From: an uncultured Chloroflexota bacterium
Lineage (GTDB): Bacteria; Chloroflexota; Anaerolineae; Aggregatilineales; Phototrophicaceae
Direction: 5' to 3'
NCBI GenBank assembly: GCA_937974245.1
Contig: CALJKV010000083.1
Coordinates: 1 to 22,879 of the forward strand
DNA length: 22,879 nucleotides
The notes below the pieces were generated by a model. The model worked only from the letters and a program-made list of their open reading frames with translations. It was not told the DNA's origin and searched no databases. Position numbers and translations under genes: made by a program. Below, in pieces: positions 1 to 7,866 of this stretch (its first letter is position 1; each line of letters starts with the position of its first letter).

Positions 1-10
1 GCGGCAATAA

Positions 11-42
11 AAGTGCCCCATACCATCCCGGTTGGGGCATTT
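11..42. terminator. GC-rich hairpin, likely terminator of a gene left of the window
   Basis: A 10-bp stem with one G-T wobble (arms 11-20 and 33-42, core TGCCCCA/TGGGGCA) encloses a 12-nt loop. The right arm ends in TTT, so the trailing T-run is short. No gene end is visible in the window, so the gene it serves would lie to the left. It could be just an intergenic palindrome. Confidence 0.45.
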
Positions 43-139
43 CGCGTTCAATCCCTTGCTGGCGGGCGACTGAGACGGGAGACACACGTCCCCTCGAAGG
101 AGGCCGGGTGGGGGTAAGCACCGCCCACGAATTTGCCCG

Positions 140-145
140 TATAAT
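140..145 (+). promoter_or_regulatory. Perfect -10 box (TATAAT) upstream of the Lon-like gene
   Basis: TATAAT lies 42 bases before the chosen ATG at 188. No convincing -35 hexamer is seen 16-18 bases upstream, so the promoter may depend on an activator or be weak. Transcription would start near 152, giving a leader of about 36 nt that carries the AGGAG ribosome binding site at 177-181. Confidence 0.4.
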
Positions 146-187
146 AAGGGGTAAGACATCGTTGTGCCAGCGTGCAAGGAGTCCCTC

Positions 188-2584
188 ATGGTTGACCAAC
201 CGTCGCTTGTCCTCACCCCGGATCAGATGCGCCGTGTCTGCGATTTCTCCCGGTTCACCTTCCAGTCCACCGCCGAACTCGCCCGCCAGCAAACCATCTT
301 CGGCCAGTCGCGGGGCGTTGAGGCTATCGAATTTGGCATTGATATTCAAGCGCCCGGCTATAACCTCTACGTCCTCGGCCCTGCCGGGTCAGGCCGCCTG
401 ACCGCCGTCGAGCACTTCATCAACGAACGTGCCGCCGGCGAACCCACCCCCGATGACTGGTGCTATGTCCATAACTTCCAGCAGGGACACCGCCCGATTG
501 CCCTGCGCCTGCCCCCCGGCAAAGGCCGTCAGTTCCAGGCCGACACCGACTCCCTGATTAACACCCTGCGTGGCGAACTCACCCGGCTGTTTGAAGGCGA
601 AGCCTATATCAAGGCACGGGGCGAAATCAAAGAGCAGTTCCAGGATAAAAGCCAGGCCATCATGGATCGGGTGCGCCAGGTCGCCGCTGAAAAATCCTTC
701 CTTATCCAGACCACCCAGCAGGGTATGGTCATGATGACGCCCGTCATTGATGGCAAACCGATTGACCCCAAAGCCTTCGAGACGCTGCCGGAAGACCAGA
801 TCACAGCCATCAATGCCAACCGCCGTGAACTCGAGGCGGCCATAGAAGAGGCCTTCCGCGATACCCGTAATCTGCACAACGAAGCGCAGACCGCCCTCAA
901 CGACCTGCGCCGTAATATGGCCGGGCAGGTGATTGACCTGCACCTGCTGGAGATGAAAGACAAGTACCGTACCAGCCAGACGGTGCTGAACTACCTCAAG
1001 GCCGTGCGTGATGACATCCTCGACTCGCTCGATGCCTTCCAGCAGGATGGCGACGAGGAACAGCCCGCGCCGGATGATAAATCGCGCGATGGTGTCTCGC
1101 CGGAATCGGTTGACCGCCGTTACCAGGTCAACCTGCTGGTGGAAAACAAGCCCGGTTCCGGCGCGCCCGTCATCATGCTCGAACTGCCCACCTACCAGAA
1201 CCTGATCGGGCGCGTGGAGTATGAAGTCCGTTACGGGATGCTCTCCACCGATTTCTCGCAGATCAAGAGCGGGGCACTCCACCGTGCCAACGGCGGTTTC
1301 CTCATCATCCGGGCGCTGGATATCCTGCGCCAGCCCTTCGCCTGGGAAGCCCTCAAACGCGCCTTGAACAGCGGTCAGGCCGTTATCGAAGACCCGGATA
1401 CACGCGGGGCGAGTGTCACGGCCTTACAGCAGCTTGAGCCGGAGCCGATTCCGATCAGGCTGAAAGTCGTCCTGGTGGGCAGCCCCGACCTGTACTATGC
1501 CCTGTACAACATGGAAGAAAGTTTCCCCGACCTCTTCCGCGTCAAGGCCGATTTTGTGGACATCATGCCCCGCACGCTGGAAAGTGAACAGCATTACGCC
1601 GACTTTATCGCCACCCGCTGCCACGAAGAAGGCCTGCCACACTTCTCCGTCGAGGCAGTGGGACGCATGGTTGACTATGGCAGTTGGCTGGCTTCCGACC
1701 AGGAGAAACTCTCGGCACAGTTCGGGCAGATCGCGCCGCTCATCTATGAAAGTGTGTTTTTCGCCCGGCAGCGGGGCGAGGACATCGTCACTGCCGCCGC
1801 CGTTGAAGACGCCATCGCCGCCCATATTTACCGCCACAATGAGCCGGAAGAACTCGGCCAGGAGCGCATCACACGGGGGACGGTCTACATTGATACCGCC
1901 GGGGAGGTCGTCGGGCAGGTGAACGGGCTGGTGGTCATCAACCTGGGGGATTACACCTATGGCCTGCCCAGCCGCCTGACCGCCCGCGTCTTTATGGGGC
2001 GCAAGGACGTGGTGCAGATTGACCGCGAGAGCAGGATGACCGGCCCGATTCACGACAAGGGCGTGCTGATTCTGCAAGGCTATCTGGGCGGGCGCTACGC
2101 TCAGGATTACCCGCTGTCGCTCACGGCCAGCCTGACGTTTGAGCAGAACTACGGCGGGGTGGAAGGGGACTCGGCCTCCAGCACCGAACTCTACGCGCTG
2201 CTTTCGGCGCTGTCCGGGTTCGCCATCCGGCAAGACCTGGCCGTAACCGGCAGCATCAACCAGCGCGGGCAGATTCAGCCCATCGGCGGCGTGACACAGA
2301 AAGTCGAGGGCTTCTTCCAGGTATGCCGGGAACGCGGCCTCACCGGGACACAGGGTGTCATCATCCCGCGCAGTAACGTCCACCACCTGATGCTCAACCG
2401 GGATGTGATTCAAGCGGTGCAGGACGGTCAGTTCCGTGTCTACGCGGTGGACACAGTGGACGAAGGAATCGCGCTGCTGACCGGCAAGAACGCCGACGAC
2501 GTCCACACCGCCGTAGATAACCGCTTACGTCGCCTGGCCGAGTCGCTGGTGGCTTTTGAGGAACGAGGGGAGCGACGGCGGTAA
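188..2584 (+). CDS. LonB-type ATP-dependent AAA+ protease (S16 family, AAA_32 type)
   Basis: A predicted cytosolic protease of 798 residues that fuses an AAA+ unfoldase to a C-terminal Lon proteolytic domain, so it should degrade misfolded or regulatory proteins with ATP. The Ser-Lys dyad is visible: S662 in GDSAS and K705 in GGVTQK, 43 residues apart as in E. coli Lon (S679/K722). The ATPase part has a P-loop at residues 64-71 (GPAGSGRL) with Arg where Lys is canonical, and the HRANGGFLII segment near 365-374 where Walker B is expected. It lacks the LonA N-terminal substrate domain; the layout matches the COG1067 group (E. coli YcbZ/LonH-like). ATG188 is preferred over the in-frame GTG at 164 because AGGAG sits 6 bases ahead of it. 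No partner genes adjoin it. The family call is firm; substrates are unknown. Confidence 0.93.
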   Translation: MVDQPSLVLTPDQMRRVCDFSRFTFQSTAELARQQTIFGQSRGVEAIEFGIDIQAPGYNLYVLGPAGSGRLTAVEHFINERAAGEPTPDDWCYVHNFQQGHRPIALRLPPGKGRQFQADTDSLINTLRGELTRLFEGEAYIKARGEIKEQFQDKSQAIMDRVRQVAAEKSFLIQTTQQGMVMMTPVIDGKPIDPKAFETLPEDQITAINANRRELEAAIEEAFRDTRNLHNEAQTALNDLRRNMAGQVIDLHLLEMKDKYRTSQTVLNYLKAVRDDILDSLDAFQQDGDEEQPAPDDKSRDGVSPESVDRRYQVNLLVENKPGSGAPVIMLELPTYQNLIGRVEYEVRYGMLSTDFSQIKSGALHRANGGFLIIRALDILRQPFAWEALKRALNSGQAVIEDPDTRGASVTALQQLEPEPIPIRLKVVLVGSPDLYYALYNMEESFPDLFRVKADFVDIMPRTLESEQHYADFIATRCHEEGLPHFSVEAVGRMVDYGSWLASDQEKLSAQFGQIAPLIYESVFFARQRGEDIVTAAAVEDAIAAHIYRHNEPEELGQERITRGTVYIDTAGEVVGQVNGLVVINLGDYTYGLPSRLTARVFMGRKDVVQIDRESRMTGPIHDKGVLILQGYLGGRYAQDYPLSLTASLTFEQNYGGVEGDSASSTELYALLSALSGFAIRQDLAVTGSINQRGQIQPIGGVTQKVEGFFQVCRERGLTGTQGVIIPRSNVHHLMLNRDVIQAVQDGQFRVYAVDTVDEGIALLTGKNADDVHTAVDNRLRRLAESLVAFEERGERRR

Positions 2585-2707
2585 GACGGCTTTAGGGACA
2601 CAAATAGCTGGCAAAACAAGAGTTAAACCCTGTTCAAATGGGATTTCTCTTTCAAGGCTTCCCTGATGAATATGACAGGATCGGCGCTGAGTTCAGGCCG
2701 ATTCAGG

Positions 2708-3142
2708 TTATTTCTTCTTGTCCCAGACGAAATAATCATACCCTTGCTTCATTAAATCGGGCTTGTGTTTGGCAATAGCAAGGCTGATGCCCAGGTCATA
2801 GGTATTGCCGGTGAAAGCTGACCAGTAATTGGATCCCGCCCACAGGCCGCCAAGCAGTCCTGCAATGCCCATGAAATCTCCAAGTTCGTTACTGGCGGTC
2901 GTGTTGAATTGCTGTGAAGCTATAATCAGTGCCACGGCTATCCCCACCAGAATCAGCCCTTTGAAACTTTGATTCCTGCGGTACTTTCCAAGGCACTTGG
3001 AACATATATTGACGGTCTTCTGCCCGCCGACACGAACGGATACTCTTTTATATGCGCCTTCCTGTTTTGAGCCTGCTTTGTTGCCATACTGGAAAGTATA
3101 TGACTGAACCAGACCATCTGAGCCACACTCGTCACACACCAT
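2708..3142 (-). CDS. Small zinc-ribbon protein with two membrane helices
   Basis: A 144-residue protein of unknown function. An N-terminal zinc ribbon uses C3/C6 and C47/C50 (CDEC and CSKC). Hydrophobic stretches at about 61-76 and 88-102 suggest two membrane-spanning helices, followed by a short polar tail ending in Lys-Lys-Lys. The metal site therefore probably faces the cytoplasm. AAGG precedes the ATG by about 9 bases. The gene converges on the protease gene without a recognisable terminator in the 123 bases between them. Its sequence looks slightly less GC-rich than its neighbours. I do not recognise the family, and no partner gene adjoins it. Confidence 0.6.
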   Translation of the reverse strand: MVCDECGSDGLVQSYTFQYGNKAGSKQEGAYKRVSVRVGGQKTVNICSKCLGKYRRNQSFKGLILVGIAVALIIASQQFNTTASNELGDFMGIAGLLGGLWAGSNYWSAFTGNTYDLGISLAIAKHKPDLMKQGYDYFVWDKKK

Positions 3143-3417
3143 ATGAGCATCCCTTGTACTTGTGAAATACCCGCAACTCCAATTTTATGAGTATATACCA
3201 CTATGCAGACCGTAACAAATGTTGTTTTTGTAGAAAATGAGTCTCGAACCCGGTGATTGAGCAGTCGAATTCCGCCATCAAGAGCGTAACTGTTATTCCC
3301 GCCGGACGCCTTCACTATTCACAACATCCCTTTTAAGGTATATCGTTGGGCTTGTGAAAGTTTTGCTCATTACAGTGGTGATTGAAAACTATCCACATCA
3401 CCGATGGAGTTACATGC

Positions 3418-4467
3418 ATGACCGACCAATCTAAAACGTATCTCATTACCGGCGGGGCGGGCTTCCTGGGCATCAACATGGCGCGTCACCTGTTGGCACG
3501 CGGCCATAAGGTCGTTTCGCTGGATATTGCCGACTTCGACTACCCGGAACGCGGCCAGATCACCGAAATCAAGGGGGACATCCGGGATCGGGCGACGGTT
3601 GACAAGGCGATGCAGGGCGTGGACATCGTCATCCATACCGCCGCCGCGCTGCCTCTCTACAAACCGGAAGATATCTTCTCCACCGATATTGACGGCACGC
3701 GCACCGTGTTGGAATCGGCGCACCAGCATGGCGTCGAACGCTTCATCCAGATTTCCTCAACGGCGGTCTACGGCATCCCCGACCATCATCCGCTGCGCGA
3801 AGACGACAAGCTGGATGGTGTCGGGCCGTATGGCAAATCGAAAATTCAGGCGGAAGAAGAGTGCTTCGCCTACCGTGATAAGGGCATGTGCGTGCCGGTC
3901 ATCCGCCCCAAGTCGTTCATCGGCCCGGAGCGGTTGGGCGTGTTCGCGCTGTTCTACGATTGGGCGAAGGACGGTCATGGTTTCCCAATGCTGGGCAGTG
4001 GGAACAACCGCTACCAGCTGCTCGACGTGGAAGACCTGTGCGATGCGATTTACCTGACGGCCACCCTCGATAAGGACGTGGCGAATGATACCTTCAATAT
4101 CGGCGCGAAGGAATTCACGACGATGAAGGAAGATTACCAGGCCGTGCTGGACTACGCCGGATTTGGCAGGAAGATCGTCCCTCTGCCTGCTGGCCCGGCG
4201 ATTATGACACTGCGGGTGCTGGAGGCGCTTAAGATGTCCCCGCTCTATAAGTGGGTATACGAGACGGCCAGCAAGGACTCATTCGTTTCGATTGAGAAGG
4301 CGGAAAAAGTGTTGGGCTATGCGCCGAAGTATTCCAACAAGGACGCGCTGATCCGCAACTACCAGTGGTACATGGATAACCTGTCGAAGTTCGAGGGGCA
4401 GTCGGGCGTATCGCACCGTGTCCCCTGGAAGCAGGGCATCCTGGGGGTTGCGAAGCTGTTCTTTTAA
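3418..4467 (+). CDS. NAD-dependent epimerase/dehydratase (extended SDR family)
   Basis: A 349-residue extended short-chain dehydrogenase. The N-terminal Rossmann fold shows the GGAGFLG nucleotide-binding motif (G12, G15, G18). The catalytic set is complete: S114/T115 in ISSTAVYG and the YxxxK pair Y138/K142 in YGKSK. Such proteins act on nucleotide sugars or, in the 3-beta-hydroxysteroid dehydrogenase-like branch, on lipid alcohols; the substrate cannot be told from sequence. ATG3418 is preferred over the upstream TTG at 3382 because GGAG stands 8 bases ahead. It is monocistronic, bounded downstream by a repeat element and a strong terminator. Confidence 0.9.
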   Translation: MTDQSKTYLITGGAGFLGINMARHLLARGHKVVSLDIADFDYPERGQITEIKGDIRDRATVDKAMQGVDIVIHTAAALPLYKPEDIFSTDIDGTRTVLESAHQHGVERFIQISSTAVYGIPDHHPLREDDKLDGVGPYGKSKIQAEEECFAYRDKGMCVPVIRPKSFIGPERLGVFALFYDWAKDGHGFPMLGSGNNRYQLLDVEDLCDAIYLTATLDKDVANDTFNIGAKEFTTMKEDYQAVLDYAGFGRKIVPLPAGPAIMTLRVLEALKMSPLYKWVYETASKDSFVSIEKAEKVLGYAPKYSNKDALIRNYQWYMDNLSKFEGQSGVSHRVPWKQGILGVAKLFF

Positions 4468-4485
4468 CATCGTTTCACATTCAGT

Positions 4486-4567
4486 AGGACTTACGCAGTT
4501 GCCTGGAAGGACAAGGGGCTTAAGCCCCTTGCTCAAACAGAATTTCTCTCTCAACTGCGTAACTTCT
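4486..4567. mobile_element. MITE-like element with ACTTACGCAGTTG terminal inverted repeats
   Basis: Imperfect terminal inverted repeats start AGGACTTACGCAGTTG at 4486-4501 and end CAACTGCGTAACTTCT at 4552-4567 (13 of 16 positions pair). Inside lies a perfect 18-bp palindrome, AAGGGGCTTAAGCCCCTT, at 4513-4530. It has no coding capacity. From memory, the GGACTTACGCA end resembles the ends of some IS and MITE families of cyanobacteria and Chloroflexota; I see no clear target-site duplication. Confidence 0.5.
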
Positions 4568-4586
4568 CATTCAGGCGACAAAACAG

Positions 4587-4628
4587 CCCGCGCCCAGCGG
4601 GGTATCCGGTAAATGGGCGCGGGTTTTT
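4587..4628. terminator. Rho-independent terminator, probably bidirectional
   Basis: A perfect 10-bp GC stem (CCCGCGCCCA at 4587-4596, TGGGCGCGGG at 4614-4623) is followed by TTTTT on the plus strand, closing the epimerase gene. In the other direction the stem is followed by CTGTTTTG, so it can also stop the convergent GyrI-like gene ending at 4651. Confidence 0.85.
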
Positions 4629-4650
4629 GCGTCCTGGAGATTATCTGGTT

Positions 4651-5262
4651 CTAGCGCATCGGCTGACGGATGATCGTCCTGAGTTTTTCCGGCGCGGTGC
4701 GGTTCGGGTCACTCAGGTAGATTTCGTGATGCTTGCCGTGCAGAGTGTGGCCGCCCGCCTCAATGTGGGCGTGCAGGCGGGCGATGGTGGGCGCTTCGGC
4801 GGCATACGGCCCGATGTACAGAATGTGCGCTGCCAGCCCCTCGTCATAGACCTCAAAACGGACTTTCGCTAACGCCGGGGGATTCTTCTTGCGCCGGACA
4901 TCCTCAACCGCCTCCGCCACCATGTCGGCTGTCACCGGGTCAGGTTGCATCATCATCATCGTCCACAGCCAGCTATCCTTGTCCTCCATACTGAACTTGC
5001 GCATATCCGGCACCCACCACAGCCCTTCCAGCGGTGGCACGCTGTAATCCTGGTCGGGTGACTGCTTTTTGACCATGAATTTCAGGGTATAGGCCAGCGG
5101 GTAGAGTGCCTCAAGTGCCTGGACATAGGCCGGGGCGGTGTTCGGGTCGCCTTCGCCATCAATCATCAGGAAGCACATGGGCGGCACGGTGACCACCGAT
5201 ACCGCTTTGGCGGACGGTGCGTACAGGTGTTTCAGGTCTTTCTTGGCATCAAATTTCGCCAT
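4651..5262 (-). CDS. GyrI-like small-molecule-binding domain protein
   Basis: A 203-residue stand-alone GyrI-like protein (PF06445 type). The typical features are present: HLYAPSAK near the start, FLMIDGEGDPN, the PLEGLWW segment, and the C-terminal HHEIYLSDPNRTAPEKL signature. Related domains bind drugs or other hydrophobic molecules, as in the effector domain of BmrR, or inhibit gyrase as SbmC does; some are hydrolases. No DNA-binding domain is attached. The ATG follows a near-perfect AAGGAGGT. The promoter has the MerR-type architecture described separately, so expression is probably ligand-induced by a MerR regulator encoded elsewhere. Confidence 0.88.
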   Translation of the reverse strand: MAKFDAKKDLKHLYAPSAKAVSVVTVPPMCFLMIDGEGDPNTAPAYVQALEALYPLAYTLKFMVKKQSPDQDYSVPPLEGLWWVPDMRKFSMEDKDSWLWTMMMMQPDPVTADMVAEAVEDVRRKKNPPALAKVRFEVYDEGLAAHILYIGPYAAEAPTIARLHAHIEAGGHTLHGKHHEIYLSDPNRTAPEKLRTIIRQPMR

Positions 5263-5299
5263 GTGGTTTACCTCCTTGCGGTCAATAGCAGTTACACTT

Positions 5300-5330
5300 A
5301 TTGAACCACCTCAAGCTACTTGAGAGTCAA
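5300..5330 (-). promoter_or_regulatory. MerR-family-type promoter/operator (19-bp spacer with dyad)
   Basis: Reading the minus strand, TTGACT (5330-5325) and TTCAAT (5305-5300) are 19 bases apart, and the spacer begins with the perfect dyad CTCAAG-TAG-CTTGAG (5324-5310). An overlong spacer carrying a dyad is the hallmark of MerR-regulated promoters. It points at the GyrI-like gene with a leader of about 30 nt. No MerR gene lies in the window. Confidence 0.65.
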
Positions 5331-5417
5331 GAGGATTCATAGCCCGTTCAGTGTGATAACCAGTTTGCCGGTCACACCATCCGGGAATTTGAGGCAGTTA
5401 TCTCATATCAAGGCAAA

Positions 5418-5663
5418 TCACCACAGCACATTTGCTTTTCCGCAGTCCCAACAAAAGTGATACGCCGCTTCGGGTTCCCCATACTCATCTAAAGTACCCA
5501 GTATTTCCATGGACTGGTTGCAGTCCGGGCAATCGTCGTAGGGAAAATAGTAAGAGACAATCTGCTCAATAACCTGCTCATCGTCAACAAAGTGATATGC
5601 CCCATTGGTATCCTTTTGCAGGAACCCCGCCGTCCGTTTCTCATTTCTCCGACTTGAGGACAT
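5418..5663 (-). CDS. Small zinc-ribbon protein trailing the two-component system
   Basis: An 81-residue acidic protein with a C-terminal zinc ribbon (C45/C48 in CPDC, C71/C74 in CWDC) and no membrane segment. The start at 5663 is chosen because AAGGA lies about 9 bases upstream; a longer frame runs into the response regulator but adds basic, non-conserved-looking sequence. The gap to the response regulator stop is 25 bases, so it is probably the third gene of that operon. The family is not recognised. It could be an accessory factor or simply a passenger. Confidence 0.55.
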   Translation of the reverse strand: MSSSRRNEKRTAGFLQKDTNGAYHFVDDEQVIEQIVSYYFPYDDCPDCNQSMEILGTLDEYGEPEAAYHFCWDCGKANVLW

Positions 5664-5688
5664 TGTATATTTTCCTTGATCACCCAGA

Positions 5689-6354
5689 TTACCGATTGCG
5701 GTAGTTCTGAATATCATGCTGAACCGCATACGTCGCAGCCTCAACGCGATTGCTCACTTGCAGCTTGCTGAGGATTACACTGATGTGATTCCGTACAGTC
5801 TTATCACTCAATACCAGGGCCTCGGCGATTTCAGCATTGCTTCTACCTTCAGCCAGAAGACGCAAGACATCTACTTCGCGTTCGGTTAGTTCCTTGAACG
5901 GATTGGGCTTATGTTCACCTTGATAGCGCATCATCGCCAGAACACGCCGCGTGACCGAAGGATCAAGCAGCGCTTCACCCTGACGAACGGCATCCAGGGC
6001 GCGGAGTAGTTCGCCTGTCCCGGCCTGCTTGAGGACGTAGCCAACAGCCCCGGCCTTGATCGCATCCGCAATTAACTGGTCGTCGGCAAAAGAGGTTAGC
6101 ATGATGACATGAATTTGCGGCCAACGGGCTACTATTCTCCGGCAGGCGTCAATCCCACTGCTCCCTGGCGACATCCGAATATCCATAATCACCACATCCG
6201 GCTCGTAAAGGTCACACAGGCGGATGGCTTCTTCGGATGATCCGGCTTCTGCCACAATTTTCACGTCCGGCACCTGCTCGAGTACCATGCGCAGACCCAT
6301 CCTGACGACTTCATGATCATCAACCAGCATAATCGTTAGGGTATTGATCATCAT
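5689..6354 (-). CDS. NarL/FixJ-family response regulator
   Basis: A 221-residue two-domain response regulator. The receiver domain carries the acidic pair D12/D13 and phospho-acceptor D58 in VVIMDI, with the conserved Thr and Lys in MLTSF and LKQAG. The C-terminal LuxR-type helix-turn-helix begins at LTEREVDVLRLLAEG and includes SDKTVRNHISVILSKL. Its ATG overlaps the kinase stop codon by 4 bp (ATGA), so the two are translationally coupled and almost certainly cognate. Targets are unknown; the nearby secreted heme-type protein is a candidate. Confidence 0.95.
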   Translation of the reverse strand: MMINTLTIMLVDDHEVVRMGLRMVLEQVPDVKIVAEAGSSEEAIRLCDLYEPDVVIMDIRMSPGSSGIDACRRIVARWPQIHVIMLTSFADDQLIADAIKAGAVGYVLKQAGTGELLRALDAVRQGEALLDPSVTRRVLAMMRYQGEHKPNPFKELTEREVDVLRLLAEGRSNAEIAEALVLSDKTVRNHISVILSKLQVSNRVEAATYAVQHDIQNYRNR

Positions 6355-7742
6355 GGTTTCTCTTCTGGCAACATCAGGATAACTTTTGTGCCCTTGCCGG
6401 GGGTACTGTCAATATTCAGGTTGCCGCCAAGCAAACGCGCTCGATCACGCATGGAACGCAGCCCATAACCAATCTGAGCGGTCTGCGATGTGAACCCTCG
6501 ACCATCATCTTCGATACACAGACAAGTTGAGCTTTCAGCCCGTTTGATGGCGATGGTCGCCCTGTGAGCACGAGCATGACGCAGGGTATTAGAGAGACTT
6601 TCCTGCACAATTGCCAGGACATGATGGACCTGCATGGGTTTCAAAGTTGGTTCAAAATCGTATTCCAGGTCAATACTTAATAACCCCAGAAAACGGGGAT
6701 TGGTGATTAAATTCTGCAAAACCGGAATCAAGGGATCAGATGGCGACTCAGTCCGCAGCGAAACCATGTAACTCCTCAAATCCATATTAACTGCATTCAA
6801 GACGCTTTTCGCCTGATGGAGACGTTTCGCTAATTCCGATTCCGCTTCTACAAACGATTCCATAGACTCCAGAATGAGGCTGGCTGAGTATACACCCTGA
6901 ATAGCGCCATCGTGGATTTCCTGCCCAATATGCTCACGTTCCGCGGCCTGGATATGCTCAATCTCCATCTGTTCGATCAGGCGATCAACCTCGATTTCAA
7001 AGATTTCCAGTGCGCGTATTATCGTAATTGCCAGGATAAGCCCAAGCAGCGTTCGGAAGACCTGAACAGGAACGCCTACCGTATTCTCCAGGAGAGCATA
7101 ATTCAGCGTATTGGCGGGGAAAAACTGCGCAGGCGGGACGATGAGTCCAGCAAAAATGGCATAAAAAACCAACGCGCCCCCTGTGATGCGCAAAGTCCTA
7201 TAGATGTGTTCAGTATTATTCAACGGCAATATGCAGGTCTGAGCTTGATACCATAATCCCCAGGCGGCGAGCAAGCTGCCCGGCAGCGCCAGCAGATACC
7301 GTGCCCAGACATTGGATAATGAGTGCCAGCTTCCAACCGTTGGCATTATATAAAACACCAGCCCAAAACTGATTCCCCAGATGACGCTGATGACAATCAC
7401 GACAGTCTTTAACCAGGGATATACTCGTTCCAGCGTAACCGCGCCAAACATCAGCAGACAGACAAATGAGGCTGCCAATAGAACAATCTGCACCGTATGG
7501 AGCAGGTCAATTACAGTCTTCGACATATACGAAGTCTGGATGGGGATGAACATCTCCCCCCACTCGTGAATGCCGTGTAACAGGCCAAACGCCGCTAACC
7601 AATACAGATCACGTGCTAAACGCAATCGGCTGTGCCGCCGGGATTGTAAAAAAACGGCGAGTCCCATTACAAAAAAGGTCAGGCCGTAGATGAAGAGCAC
7701 AATGGTGCGATTAATGATGAAGAATTCGCGTATCGCTTCCAT
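6351..7742 (-). CDS. Membrane sensor histidine kinase, NarX/DegS type (HisKA_3)
   Basis: A 463-residue sensor kinase. About seven hydrophobic segments fill residues 11-246 with only short loops between them, so the signal is probably sensed in or near the membrane; no PAS or GAF domain is evident. A short coiled linker leads to the HisKA_3 dimerisation helix with phospho-acceptor H277 in EIHDGAIQG. The HATPase_c domain shows the N box (ESLSNTLRHA, N385), G1 box DDGRGF and G2 box GYGLRSM. It phosphorylates the overlapping NarL-type regulator. The 124-base gap upstream contains the terminator of the next gene, so the operon probably has its own promoter there. Confidence 0.94.
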   Translation of the reverse strand: MEAIREFFIINRTIVLFIYGLTFFVMGLAVFLQSRRHSRLRLARDLYWLAAFGLLHGIHEWGEMFIPIQTSYMSKTVIDLLHTVQIVLLAASFVCLLMFGAVTLERVYPWLKTVVIVISVIWGISFGLVFYIMPTVGSWHSLSNVWARYLLALPGSLLAAWGLWYQAQTCILPLNNTEHIYRTLRITGGALVFYAIFAGLIVPPAQFFPANTLNYALLENTVGVPVQVFRTLLGLILAITIIRALEIFEIEVDRLIEQMEIEHIQAAEREHIGQEIHDGAIQGVYSASLILESMESFVEAESELAKRLHQAKSVLNAVNMDLRSYMVSLRTESPSDPLIPVLQNLITNPRFLGLLSIDLEYDFEPTLKPMQVHHVLAIVQESLSNTLRHARAHRATIAIKRAESSTCLCIEDDGRGFTSQTAQIGYGLRSMRDRARLLGGNLNIDSTPGKGTKVILMLPEEKP

Positions 7743-7807
7743 GCCAGATACACCACAATCAGTCAGTATGATTCATTCTACCACTGTATACGCCTCGACA
7801 AATGCAA

Positions 7808-7833
7808 ACGGAGACTGCGCTGGCAGTCCCCGT
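7808..7833 (-). terminator. Hairpin terminator of the heme-binding protein gene
   Basis: An 11-bp stem (arms 7808-7818 and 7823-7833, one G-T wobble) with a 4-nt loop starts 33 bases after the stop codon of the upstream minus-strand gene. On that strand it is followed by TTGCATTTG, a moderately T-rich tail. It separates that gene from the kinase operon. Confidence 0.6.
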
Positions 7834-7866
7834 ATTGATGCAAATCGTTATAGAATCGCTGTCATC

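Noticed and set aside
1424..2506. 360-codon open frame antisense to the Lon-like gene
   Set aside because: The sense strand encodes the protease dyad and AAA+ domain; the antisense frame is a composition artefact.
3235..3305. tRNA-like stretch on the minus strand (GGGTTCGAGACTC)
   Set aside because: The presumed T-arm bases do not pair (CCGGG against CTCAT), and no acceptor stem or cloverleaf can be built.
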